From Gammaproteobacteria bacterium (lineage in GTDB: Bacteria > Pseudomonadota > Gammaproteobacteria > Pseudomonadales > Azotimanducaceae), in NCBI GenBank assembly GCA_009841615.1, contig VXLL01000004.1, positions 63,305 to 127,304 on the forward strand: a stretch of 64,000 nt of DNA, read 5' to 3'. Below, in pieces: positions 36,002-45,192 of the stretch. The notes beneath the pieces are model-generated. The model was given only the letters and a program-made list of their open reading frames with translations. It made no database searches and was not told the DNA's origin. A program made the translations under genes and the position numbers. Each line of letters opens with the position of its first letter. The stretch's first letter is position 1.

Positions 36002-39000
36002 TTAACCTGGTCGGATTCTCAACTTCCCGCGTAGTTCTTCGACTTCACCTCGGTGTATCATCTCGTCAATTGCGTGATTTAAGCGATCTGTTAGTCCAGG
36101 AGTTACTCGGCCAAAGCCTAGTCGATTTCCGAGAACCTTGATGCATTCATCTCGGGAAACACTGATACCTTCTCGTACAATCATCACGACACCGGCACTC
36201 AATTCCCCAAGTGGGAGGTATTCGTGCTTTCGGACTTGTGATAGTTCGACGTTCGTTCGATCTCGTAAATCCTTCGGCTGAATGAAGTCGGCAACAACGT
36301 AAAACTGGTCTCCGTCGCCTGGGGATTCACGTATCGCACCAATGCGGCAAGCGTGTTGAATCGCTCGCAATAGTGCTTCTCTGATGCGAGAACCGGTTCG
36401 GCCGACATTCCAGAGTTTGACAACACGCCCCAAGATGACATCTTGATGTACTGACCCTTCAATGTCGACGATTTTGGTAACGATGTTTGCTAGATCATGT
36501 TGGGCAACTTCATGAATGCTAAGAAGCGCAGCAGAACTCACTATTTCGTCCGATGATTTAGGCTCTCTGTACGCGATCAGTCCTTTGACATTCTTCGATG
36601 TATCGGTGCCATGAGAAAGTGTTCGTTCTATTGGGGACTGGGAACCAGCTTGCAATTCCGTTTCGCTAAACTGATTGTCTCCGGCTACTTCGGTGTGCTG
36701 TGCAACTTCGATCGCCGATAGCAATTTTTTGACTTCTGTGTCTCGGTTGTAAAACCAATCAGTACTCCAGATTCGATGAAACTTCCATCCTTTGCCTTCG
36801 AGCACTTGTTGTCGTAACCGATCTCGTTCGCGTGCCCAGGCAGATGAATGGTAACGTGCACCATCACATTCAATTGCTAAAACGTAGTCGACGGATCGAT
36901 CGGGATGGCGAACTGCGAGATCGATCTTAAACCCAGCTGAACCAACTTGTGCTTCTACGTCATAGCCGTGAGAAAGAAGAACATTCGCGACGTCGCGTTC
37001 AAATGGACTATCCATCTCCTCACCCGTTAACTGTGGAACATCCATGTCCCCAGTCGCGGCGTATTTGAGATATGCCTTTAATACTCGAGGTCCTTGATGC
37101 GCACTAACGTCTGAGCGAATGTCTTCGTGAGAAATCGAAGCAAAGACAGTACAGCGTTTTCGAGCACGAGTGAACAATACGTTTAGTCGCCGCTCTCCGC
37201 CCTGAGAAGACACCGGACCAAAATTTTGTCCAAAGTATCCGTCTTTGTCTTTGCCATACCCAATTGAAATGAAGATGACATCTCGTTCATCTCCTTGTAC
37301 ATTCTCTAGATTCTTTACAAAGAAAGCTTCTTCCTTGGACTCCGCACAGAAGCGGTCGACATCAGGGTGCTCGGCCCGCAAAAATTCCATTTTGTTATCA
37401 ATAGTATCTCGTTGTGCGACCGAAAGTGCGACAACACCGAGTGATTGGGCAGGATAGTTTCTAACATGTGCTAGCACGTGGTCACATATCTCGTCAGCTT
37501 CTATGGGATTATTTCTTTGCCGCCCACGTTGATACACTCCGTTTGTACGTACTAAACTCAGACCTAATCCTGCATGACCGGAGAAGGGTGTAGGAGGGTA
37601 GGTTAGTTTTGCGTCATAGAACTCGTGGTTTGATACTTCGATAAGTGAGGGATGTTCTGATCGATAGTGCCATCGAAGCATTGCTCGATCTATAGCTCGA
37701 GCGTCACATAATGAAAGAATACTCTCCATGTGTACCGCTTGGCTTCCCAAGCTAACATCTTCGTCTTCGTCCAAGTCGTCCCCCGAAACTTGACGATCAA
37801 AGAACGATGTCGGTGGCATTTGTTTTTGATCGCCGACTACGACCATCTGCTTGCATCGCAAAACGGCACCCAGAGCTTCTGATGGTTTTATTTGACTGGC
37901 TTCGTCGATTAGCAAAAGATCAAAAGCAAGCCTTCCAGGTTCGAGAAATTGGGCGACTGAAAGAGGGCTCATCAAGAATACTGGTTTTATCTGTACGATT
38001 GCTTCTCCAGCCTCGGAAAGTAGCTTTCGAATGGGCATGTGTCGTGATTTCTTATTGATTTCTCCGCGAATCAAAGCAAGTTGTCCAGTTTGTCCTCGAG
38101 GAATCTTGAGGTAATGATCACGCGCAAGTTCTTGAGCAGCAAGATGTTGTAATTCTGAATCGAGCTCGACGAATTTCTTTACTTTATTTGTTCGTTCAGC
38201 ACCATCCAATTCACTAATACTTGGTTCTGCTTCAGCAAGTCGGTAAAAGACTGATTCCGCTCGTAATAATCGGAATATGTCAGCAACCTTATTTAGGCGT
38301 AAGTCGTCTTTCGCAAGACATTCGCGAACGGAAGCTAAACCTCGTTCTTCTAGCTCATTACCAAGCGATCGGAGTACGTGGTAGCCATCAAGGCTGTCCA
38401 TGTTTTGAATCCAAAGATTTATCTTTGACGTGATAGTTGGTAATGGTACTAAGGAAATTTCTACATCAGCGAAGACATTCGACCAATTAATCTCCGCAAA
38501 CTCTTGCAACTCCGTTAACTTGTGTTTCAAATCAACAACTTGTTGCTTAAGATCGTCTGCTCTTGAGCGGTATTCACCAACAGAAGGATTACCTTCTACC
38601 ACAACTTGCAACACTTCATATCGCTTTGTAATATGAATGACGTCTTTAATCCAATCTAACGCTTCTAGAGTGCCTTGGACGTTAGTTGATTCCACCTGCC
38701 AGTTCAGATTGAAGAATGCTTGTCCAATGTTTGCTTGTTTCGAAATTTGTGCCACAAGCTGTTCGTACTTAAAGAGGTCTTCAACAAGACCAATGAGATG
38801 AGGGAGCTTTTTGTTATGCTTTTTAGATACGCTCAATACCTGCTGACGAGCGCGCCTAAATGCACCGTTAATAGATCGAAATATGGAACCACTGTGTTTC
38901 TTGAGATCGTTAAGTGTAATCTCCCAGGATTGAGAGAACGCATCTGACACTACTAGAACCTCTAAGGAAGTTCTGGATTCTTCTGCTGTTTTGATGTCTT

Positions 39001-40741
39001 GACATAGATTCAACAATGTTTCAAAATGATCTTTTACTATTTCAGATTGCATTACCAACGTTAGACCAGCAGGTTGGTTTCCGAGAGCGGTTAGCAAGTC
39101 AACGATCTCTTCGCAATCTGCAAGACTCGGAGCGTCATAGAGCGAACAGTCTTTTATCGATGTGGAAGCAAACTTGTGGATTTCATTCGCAAAATGGGAT
39201 AAAGATGCAAGTATTTCTGACAGTCTTATCCTGTTTGCGGTATTCATCCGACGGTGCACACCACGCCAAAGGTGAGTGTTTTCCCGTCCGACCAACTGAA
39301 CCTGTGCTATATAAGCTTCAACTGCTTTGAGGTGATCTTCAAACGTACCTTTACTCCACGCGTCAATTCCGTCAATGGAAAAGTTTGGTGGTGGAGTACC
39401 TCGACCTATCAGCTCTGAAATTCGGCCCATGAGTAAATGGGGCGTGTTCCCGGTTTGCTCATCCACTCTGTGTAACAACGCCGTGGTTTGATTCAGTTCA
39501 TCTCGTATCCGCTGAATTTCCTCGTACTTGTTTTGCGCTACCTCAACAGGTTCATGTAGTTCCATGGTCTTTCGCAATTCTTGATAGAACTGGTTGCGAT
39601 TACTCTTCTGGGAATGTAGTTCCAAACAAAGCGGGCCTAGACCGCTTCTCTCAAGTCTCTTGAAAACCACATCGAGCGCAGCTCGTTTTTCTGCGATGAA
39701 GAGTATCCTTTTACCTGCTTTCGCCATTACTGCAATCATGTTGGCAATGGTTTGACTCTTTCCCGTTCCTGGTGGACCTTGAACTACTAAATTTCGTCCG
39801 TCCTTAACCGCTGTTATTACTTGAGTTTGTGAAGTATCAGCATCTAGAATATGTCCTAAGTCTTTGACTTGACTGTACTTTTTGTCTAGATTCTCCATTT
39901 TTGCATGAATGGAAATTTGAGATCCTCCAGATGATTCATCTCCTCTCCCGAGCAATAACCGTTCCAATAATTGATTTGTAGTATCTGATTCCGATTCTTG
40001 TAGTTCAAGATCTCGTAGCATGCGAAATTTACCAAAGGAGAAGAAACCCAACACCATGCGATTCAATTGAACGACCCAACGATCTTTCGTCCCGATCGTC
40101 TCTTCGACGCGGCGACTATAAGACATAGGGGTTTCCTTGCCTTCCTCGCCCAAAATAGGGAGCAAAATTCCAAAGTCACTCTTTAGCAGACTAGTAAGCG
40201 ATTGATTCGGTTCAATATCGTCATCCCGCCCGACAAGGCTAAATTGAGACCGAACGCTACTGCGCTCTAAATCAACTGGTACCAGAATCAACGGACCATA
40301 AAAGGCTCGTTCAGATGTCTCTGAATCAAAATATCTCAGAAAACCTAACGCAAGATAAAGGACATTAATTCCTTGTTCTTCTTCGATACGGCGAGTTTCC
40401 CTATAAAGAGATAGAAGTTTCTTATGAAGTCCATCGTGACTGAGTGTAGTCTGAAGTTTTGAGTCGGTGTGTTTCTCCAACACTGCACCTTCTACCTCAT
40501 CTGGAATATACACTGCTTGATCGTTGTGTTCTGTAAACGCTGATTCAAGAGATAGGGGAAGAAAAGTGAACTTTTTTCGTTCTGCGACTAAGCGATTGAA
40601 CACTTGATTTGATAGTTCATCAACGATCTCTAAGTGGCGCGCTCGCGCAGAGTCTAAAGGAGTATTGGTTAATGGATTACGCTTTCCAATGTCAACTAGC
40701 TGTTGCCGTTGGAGTGCTAGTGCTTCGTGTAGTTGGCTGAT
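36002..40741 (-). CDS. DUF4011-helicase-nuclease-DUF3320 protein (candidate Hhe-type antiphage gene)
   Basis: About 1579 residues if started at the AUC at 40741, which has TAAGGA 6 nt upstream. No ATG, GTG or TTG exists between the upstream stop (about 40751) and a GTG at 40603, yet those 46 codons encode conserved DUF4011 sequence (LVDIGKRNPLTNTPLDSARA). Helicase SF1 motifs follow: VVQGPPGTGKSQT (about 325), LLLIDEASQIKPSEALG (about 945), VVGDQKQMPPTSF, WHYRSEHPSLIEVSN and LFTRARKRC (about 1189). A DUF559/Vsr-like nuclease has IECDGARYHSS (about 1293); a DUF3320 domain lies near 1415-1455. This order is that of the single-gene Hhe defence system. It is divergent from glutathione reductase. 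Confidence 0.85.
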   Translation of the reverse strand: MSQLHEALALQRQQLVDIGKRNPLTNTPLDSARARHLEIVDELSNQVFNRLVAERKKFTFLPLSLESAFTEHNDQAVYIPDEVEGAVLEKHTDSKLQTTLSHDGLHKKLLSLYRETRRIEEEQGINVLYLALGFLRYFDSETSERAFYGPLILVPVDLERSSVRSQFSLVGRDDDIEPNQSLTSLLKSDFGILLPILGEEGKETPMSYSRRVEETIGTKDRWVVQLNRMVLGFFSFGKFRMLRDLELQESESDTTNQLLERLLLGRGDESSGGSQISIHAKMENLDKKYSQVKDLGHILDADTSQTQVITAVKDGRNLVVQGPPGTGKSQTIANMIAVMAKAGKRILFIAEKRAALDVVFKRLERSGLGPLCLELHSQKSNRNQFYQELRKTMELHEPVEVAQNKYEEIQRIRDELNQTTALLHRVDEQTGNTPHLLMGRISELIGRGTPPPNFSIDGIDAWSKGTFEDHLKAVEAYIAQVQLVGRENTHLWRGVHRRMNTANRIRLSEILASLSHFANEIHKFASTSIKDCSLYDAPSLADCEEIVDLLTALGNQPAGLTLVMQSEIVKDHFETLLNLCQDIKTAEESRTSLEVLVVSDAFSQSWEITLNDLKKHSGSIFRSINGAFRRARQQVLSVSKKHNKKLPHLIGLVEDLFKYEQLVAQISKQANIGQAFFNLNWQVESTNVQGTLEALDWIKDVIHITKRYEVLQVVVEGNPSVGEYRSRADDLKQQVVDLKHKLTELQEFAEINWSNVFADVEISLVPLPTITSKINLWIQNMDSLDGYHVLRSLGNELEERGLASVRECLAKDDLRLNKVADIFRLLRAESVFYRLAEAEPSISELDGAERTNKVKKFVELDSELQHLAAQELARDHYLKIPRGQTGQLALIRGEINKKSRHMPIRKLLSEAGEAIVQIKPVFLMSPLSVAQFLEPGRLAFDLLLIDEASQIKPSEALGAVLRCKQMVVVGDQKQMPPTSFFDRQVSGDDLDEDEDVSLGSQAVHMESILSLCDARAIDRAMLRWHYRSEHPSLIEVSNHEFYDAKLTYPPTPFSGHAGLGLSLVRTNGVYQRGRQRNNPIEADEICDHVLAHVRNYPAQSLGVVALSVAQRDTIDNKMEFLRAEHPDVDRFCAESKEEAFFVKNLENVQGDERDVIFISIGYGKDKDGYFGQNFGPVSSQGGERRLNVLFTRARKRCTVFASISHEDIRSDVSAHQGPRVLKAYLKYAATGDMDVPQLTGEEMDSPFERDVANVLLSHGYDVEAQVGSAGFKIDLAVRHPDRSVDYVLAIECDGARYHSSAWARERDRLRQQVLEGKGWKFHRIWSTDWFYNRDTEVKKLLSAIEVAQHTEVAGDNQFSETELQAGSQSPIERTLSHGTDTSKNVKGLIAYREPKSSDEIVSSAALLSIHEVAQHDLANIVTKIVDIEGSVHQDVILGRVVKLWNVGRTGSRIREALLRAIQHACRIGAIRESPGDGDQFYVVADFIQPKDLRDRTNVELSQVRKHEYLPLGELSAGVVMIVREGISVSRDECIKVLGNRLGFGRVTPGLTDRLNHAIDEMIHRGEVEELRGKLRIRPG

Positions 40742-41219
40742 GTTCTTTCCTTAAAGACTGTGGGATCCAAAACCATCAAATTATTGGTTTGGAGGAAATC
40801 TAGTACCCGTCAGAATCGGACTATTTTAAGAGGATATACCAATTCCTTTTGCGTTGAAAGATCAAATGATTCTGACGAATTCCTGCAATATTCCGTTCAA
40901 ACTTCTTACAGTCTCTCGGACGAAATACAGATCTCAACGTCGGTCAAAAAACCGAATGCACTACTTTCATCAGCGACCGGATCGTGTTCCTACTCAATTT
41001 CATCGATTGTCCGACAAATATCTTAGCACTTGAATAAAAGGCAGATTTTGAGTATTCTTAACTCTGAGGCGGGTGTCGATTCCACCGCCCTATAAACGGG
41101 TAACGCGTTTCGTCTTCCCCATCTTTTTCCGTTACCCGGTCGGCACCTAGCTTCAACCTATTGATTCTCACAATCTCTTCCGCTTTTATAAACGCAGCTA
41201 CAGATTTAAGAAAATAGAC
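40742..41219. other. Intergenic region between the divergent helicase and glutathione reductase genes
   Basis: 478 bp. A 97-codon frame at 40733-41026 on the plus strand has no ribosome site or recognisable product and overlaps the helicase start, so I leave it out. Promoters for both genes must lie here, but I cannot assign boxes. Nothing else is evident. Confidence 0.5.
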
Positions 41220-42578
41220 ATTACTAAGAATTACGACTTCGATCTCTTTGTAATCGGAGCTGGGTCGGGTGGCGTCAGAGCTGCTCGAATGGCCGCAGAA
41301 TTTGGTGCGAAGGTCGGGATCGCCGAAGAAATACACCTCGGCGGTACGTGCGTAAACGTTGGGTGCGTCCCAAAAAAACTTTTTGTCTACGGTTCGCACT
41401 TTGCGGAGGAATTCGCGGATGCAGCAGCCTATGGATGGGGTGTCGAAAAAACACACTTTGACTGGACGTTGTTGCGAGACAACAAGAATAAAGAAATTAC
41501 TAGGCTCAATGGCATTTACGAGCGATTACTTCAAGACTCCAACGTTGAAATATTTTCAGCTCACGCGACATTCCTCGATCATCACTCTCTGACGCTAAAC
41601 AGTACTCGTGTTAGTGCAGAAAAAATTCTGATTGCGACTGGGTCGACTCCGTTCGTCCCTCCGATACCTGGCTCCGAGCACGTAGTCACGTCAAACGATA
41701 TGTTCTATTTGGATCGGTTACCAGAGCGACTGACAGTAGTGGGCGGAGGGTACATTGCAGTGGAATTTGCTGGCATTATGAACGGTCTCGGTGTACAGAC
41801 TACTTTAGTGTATCGCGGGAGCACATTTCTTAGAGGATTTGATCAAGACATTCGCCACATCATTGCCCGCGAACTGAAGGAGAAAGGCATTCGATTGCAA
41901 TTTAACACCACAATTACCAAAATCGAAAAGTGCCGCACAGGGTTAGCGCTACTCTCAGAAACGGGTGCGACGATAGAGACTGACCTCGTACTCTACGCTA
42001 CTGGTAGGAAGCCTCACGTTCAAAATCTTGGTCTAGAAAACACAGAAATTCAGATGAGTGCAATTGGAGCAGTTGAGGTAGATGACTCCTATCAGACTAC
42101 CGTTCCCAATGTGTTCGCTCTTGGCGATGTAATTGATCGTGCGCAACTCACACCTGTCGCTATTGCTGAAGGTATGGCATTCGCGCAGCGACAATTTAAC
42201 CATCAACAGGGGGTGGTGGATTACTCAGCCATCCCTACATGTGTGTTTTGCCAACCAAATATCGGCACCGTAGGTCCTACGGAAGAGGAAGCGCGAGATA
42301 CATACTCACAGATCGAAATCTTCGAATCTTCGTTTAAACCCATGAAACATACGATGACGCGTCGCAACGAAACGACTTACATGAAACTGATCGTAGACAC
42401 AACCACTGACAAGCTAATCAGTGCTCATATGGTGGGACCTGAAGCAGGGGAAATCATCCAAGGATTTGCAGTTGCAATCACGGCTGGTGCAACGAAAGCC
42501 GATATTGATCGTACTATTGCAATTCATCCGACAACCGCAGAGGAGTTCGTGACGATGCGCGACCCAAAAAGCAATTGA
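41220..42578 (+). CDS. gor: Glutathione-disulfide reductase
   Basis: About 452 residues from an ATT at 41220 (ITKNYDFDLFVIGAGSGGVR...). In this frame no ATG, GTG or TTG exists between the stop TAG at 41148-41150 and ATG 41289, which would remove the FAD-binding GAGSGG motif. So an AUU start is the best reading, unless the sequence has an error. Redox site GGTCVNVGCVPKKLF, NADPH domain VVGGGYIAVEFAGIMNGLG with arginines in VYRGSTFLRGFD, FAD site VFALGDVIDRAQLTPVA and the C-terminal IHPTTAEEFVTMRDP with the catalytic histidine are all present. It reduces GSSG with NADPH in the cytoplasm. The symporter gene follows by 76 bp on the same strand. Confidence 0.9.
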   Translation: MTKNYDFDLFVIGAGSGGVRAARMAAEFGAKVGIAEEIHLGGTCVNVGCVPKKLFVYGSHFAEEFADAAAYGWGVEKTHFDWTLLRDNKNKEITRLNGIYERLLQDSNVEIFSAHATFLDHHSLTLNSTRVSAEKILIATGSTPFVPPIPGSEHVVTSNDMFYLDRLPERLTVVGGGYIAVEFAGIMNGLGVQTTLVYRGSTFLRGFDQDIRHIIARELKEKGIRLQFNTTITKIEKCRTGLALLSETGATIETDLVLYATGRKPHVQNLGLENTEIQMSAIGAVEVDDSYQTTVPNVFALGDVIDRAQLTPVAIAEGMAFAQRQFNHQQGVVDYSAIPTCVFCQPNIGTVGPTEEEARDTYSQIEIFESSFKPMKHTMTRRNETTYMKLIVDTTTDKLISAHMVGPEAGEIIQGFAVAITAGATKADIDRTIAIHPTTAEEFVTMRDPKSN

Positions 42579-42654
42579 GTTTGCATATTTTTATTATTCC
42601 TTATAAATCTGTATTAGGTACGAAACGAGAATCACATTCGTCACGAGGCAATCT

Positions 42655-44358
42655 ATGAAGGAAACAAACGATCCTACTATACAGGACGCAATCAATAAGT
42701 TTTTGTCAATCTTCGGAGACTTTTTAGACCTACTAGACGGTTTCTTGGGTGGTCATCCTTGGTTTGCATTTGCGCTATTAGGTGTTGGAGTATGGTTTAC
42801 TCTTTATTTGGGATTACCACAACTTCGTCATTTTCCAAGGGCTTGGCGCATTCTAGCGGGGAAGGAGACACCTGCAGATTCACCGGGTGACACGACACAC
42901 TTTCAAGCACTGTCAACAGCACTATCTGGTACCGTTGGTACTGGGAATATCGCGGGCGTTGCATTAGCAATATTTTGGGGCGGACCCGCTGCAATATTTT
43001 GGATGTGGGCAACGGCGTTTGTAGGTATGACTACCAAATTTGTGGAAGTAACGCTCTCTCATAAATATCGAATTAAAGACGACAAAGGAGAGATGGCAGG
43101 TGGTCCTATGTTCTACATGGAAAGACGTCTAAACTTGAAATGGCTTGCTGTTATCTTTGCTGTGGCAACTATTTTTTGTACATTAGGAAGTGGAAATCTG
43201 CCACAAATCAACAGTATCGCTAAAGGTTTAGGTACATCGTTTTCAATTCCATATTGGACCACTGGTCTAGTGCTAGCGATTATTTTGGGATTGATCATCA
43301 TCGGCGGAATCAAACGCATTGCGACCTTTGCATCGTCTGTTGTACCTTTTATGGGAACTGTGTATGTGATAGGTGCGATTACAGTAATCGTGACTCACTA
43401 CGATCAAATACTTCCATCATTAGGGTCGATATTCTCCTATGTATTCTCCGGGACGGCAGCAGTCGGAGGCTTCCTGGGGGCGAGTTTTGCTTTGGCTTTC
43501 ACGAAAGGAGTAGGTAGAGGGTTGTTCTCCAATGAAGCAGGGCAAGGTTCCGCACCTATTGCGCATGCGAGCGCGAAAGGAGAAAGCCCCGTTTCAGAAG
43601 GGCTCGTTTCATTACTTGAACCGTTCATAGACACCCTCGTAATTTGTACTATAACTGCGTTGGTTATCCTTGCATCTGGAGTGTGGACGCAGAAGTACGA
43701 GAATGACTTTGAACTCTCTTCTTTGGAGATTGTTCAAGGATCTATTGATGTAAACGACGATGCGGACAAGTCTGAGCTAGTTCTTTATCTAAACTCTAAC
43801 AAAGGTGATATTGAATCTTTTGACGGTGTTTTGACTGTCGCCGACGGAGTCATTCAAGAAGATGACGTAACCGTTATTCACAATCGTTCAGTCGCCGAAG
43901 ATGTCAAGATTTATTCGACCGAGGACGGGACAGCATTCTCAGGTGAGATTACCGTTGTAGAAGGGCTTCCCAATCTACACAAGGTGGAAATGAAAGGGAA
44001 GTCGTTGATCCACTCAGTCCCGCTTACTGCAGAAGCTTTTAGAACAAGTATTTTCGGTGATTTCGGACCACACATTGTTTCGTTAACACTAGTATTCTTT
44101 GCTTTTACCACGGCTGTAGCATGGTCGTATTACGGTGATCGAGCGATCGTCTACCTTTTTGGCGTGAAGTATCTGTTGGCGTACCGCATGGCCTACACAG
44201 TGATGTTCTTCATTGGTGCTCTTTTGGACACGACACTGGTTTGGAAGATATCAGCGGTAACGCTCATCTTCATGGCCCTACCTAATTTGGTAGGTATCAC
44301 GCTCTTGAGTAAGGAGATGAAATCTACGACAAGGGAGTTCTTTACGAAGAGCCCCTAG
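42655..44358 (+). CDS. Sodium:amino-acid symporter, AGCS family (AlsT-like) with an added periplasmic loop
   Basis: 567 residues; the ATG follows GAGGCAA. Family signatures: FQALSTALSGTVGTGNIAGV, AIFWMWATAFVGMTTKFVEV, GGPMFYMERRLN, FTKGVGRGLFSNEAGQGSAP and FTTAVAWSYYGDRAIVYLFG, with about eleven membrane segments. The family imports alanine or glycine with sodium. Between two late helices, where the family usually has about 20-30 residues, there is a polar segment of about 120 residues (from VWTQKYENDFELSS to SLIHSVPLTAEAF) that should lie outside the inner membrane. The rest is normal. It is followed at once by a likely terminator. The substrate is unknown. Confidence 0.88.
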   Translation: MKETNDPTIQDAINKFLSIFGDFLDLLDGFLGGHPWFAFALLGVGVWFTLYLGLPQLRHFPRAWRILAGKETPADSPGDTTHFQALSTALSGTVGTGNIAGVALAIFWGGPAAIFWMWATAFVGMTTKFVEVTLSHKYRIKDDKGEMAGGPMFYMERRLNLKWLAVIFAVATIFCTLGSGNLPQINSIAKGLGTSFSIPYWTTGLVLAIILGLIIIGGIKRIATFASSVVPFMGTVYVIGAITVIVTHYDQILPSLGSIFSYVFSGTAAVGGFLGASFALAFTKGVGRGLFSNEAGQGSAPIAHASAKGESPVSEGLVSLLEPFIDTLVICTITALVILASGVWTQKYENDFELSSLEIVQGSIDVNDDADKSELVLYLNSNKGDIESFDGVLTVADGVIQEDDVTVIHNRSVAEDVKIYSTEDGTAFSGEITVVEGLPNLHKVEMKGKSLIHSVPLTAEAFRTSIFGDFGPHIVSLTLVFFAFTTAVAWSYYGDRAIVYLFGVKYLLAYRMAYTVMFFIGALLDTTLVWKISAVTLIFMALPNLVGITLLSKEMKSTTREFFTKSP

Positions 44359-44383
44359 CAGACTGGTCCCGGAGGGGCGTTTT
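44351..44383 (+). terminator. Probable terminator overlapping the symporter stop
   Basis: GCCCCT (44351-44356) pairs with AGGGGC (44373-44378), followed by GTTTTA. The left arm overlaps the stop codon. It lies between convergent genes and may serve both. The stem is short and the loop long, so it is not certain. Confidence 0.5.
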
Positions 44384-44417
44384 ATCCTTCGCTGATAACT
44401 TGACTCAGCACCGAATG

Positions 44418-45002
44418 TTAGGGAGTTTCTTCATCTGTTTCTTCTACTTCGTAGAGCTCTAGTCCCGCGTCTTCAAATGGACAGACTACACTCGCGTTTT
44501 CAGCATCAGCGCGAAGTGCAAGTAGTGTCTGCAATTCGCCAAAAATAGCTTTGAACTCGGGTTTGTTGTTCTCGAATTTCCTACGCATCACTATCGCAAA
44601 TCTATTGGTTAGTCTTTCACATTGACCTGCAATGAAATCGTTCATATGCGAAACTAACGAACTTCCGCGTTCCTCGGAGTCAAGCATTTGAAAGTCGTAG
44701 TATGAGGTAATTTGAGCGTTGTTCACTGCGTGCGAATACACTCCAAGCCAGTAACCAAGTTCCACGAAGTCCCACAATTCACTCTTGGAGATTGTTATTT
44801 CTTCTGAGCCTACTTCGCTTTGAAATTTCTCAAATGCTTCATCCAATGCAACTTTCAACGGTCGCTCGTCTCGATCCATATCGAGAGTCTTTGCGCGCTC
44901 AGCTGTAATTGCTCCAATTAGCAGCGTGCATATAACGCCTAAGGCGAATGCACTAACCAGTAAGGGGAAGTTTAAATTTTTCCGATTGACATTTGACTTC
45001 AT
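44418..45002 (-). CDS. Membrane-anchored protein of unknown function
   Basis: 194 residues; GGAGGAG lies 6 nt before the ATG. One N-terminal membrane segment (FPLLVSAFALGVICTLLIGAI) is followed by a helical exported domain (WDFVELGYWLGVYSHAVNNA, HMNDFIAGQCERLTNRFAIV) and an acidic C-terminal tail. Two cysteines lie in the mature part. I do not recognise a family. It follows the YbdK-like gene by 190 bp on the same strand and is convergent with the symporter. Confidence 0.72.
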   Translation of the reverse strand: MKSNVNRKNLNFPLLVSAFALGVICTLLIGAITAERAKTLDMDRDERPLKVALDEAFEKFQSEVGSEEITISKSELWDFVELGYWLGVYSHAVNNAQITSYYDFQMLDSEERGSSLVSHMNDFIAGQCERLTNRFAIVMRRKFENNKPEFKAIFGELQTLLALRADAENASVVCPFEDAGLELYEVEETDEETP

Positions 45003-45192
45003 GGATTACTCCTCCGCGGGATCGGAATGAATCGAACTAGTGATGTGATGCTCGATTTAAGAGAGAACACAGCAAAAAACGAAACCTGAGCTCCTGTTAT
45101 TTTCTGCTTCGTTCATTGTATCAGTACTCTCGTACTACTAATCTAAGACGTTAAACACTCCTAAGAATCGAGAAAGAGTGATCAAACTAGGT

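Noticed and set aside
40733-41026. 97-codon plus-strand frame between the helicase and gor
   Set aside because: Overlaps the helicase N-terminus, has no ribosome site and looks like translated noncoding sequence.
43121-43135. AAAGACGTCTAAAC, resembling the core of the 28-bp palindrome
   Set aside because: It lies inside the symporter coding sequence and lacks the outer ATTTAC/GTAAAT arms; taken as chance.
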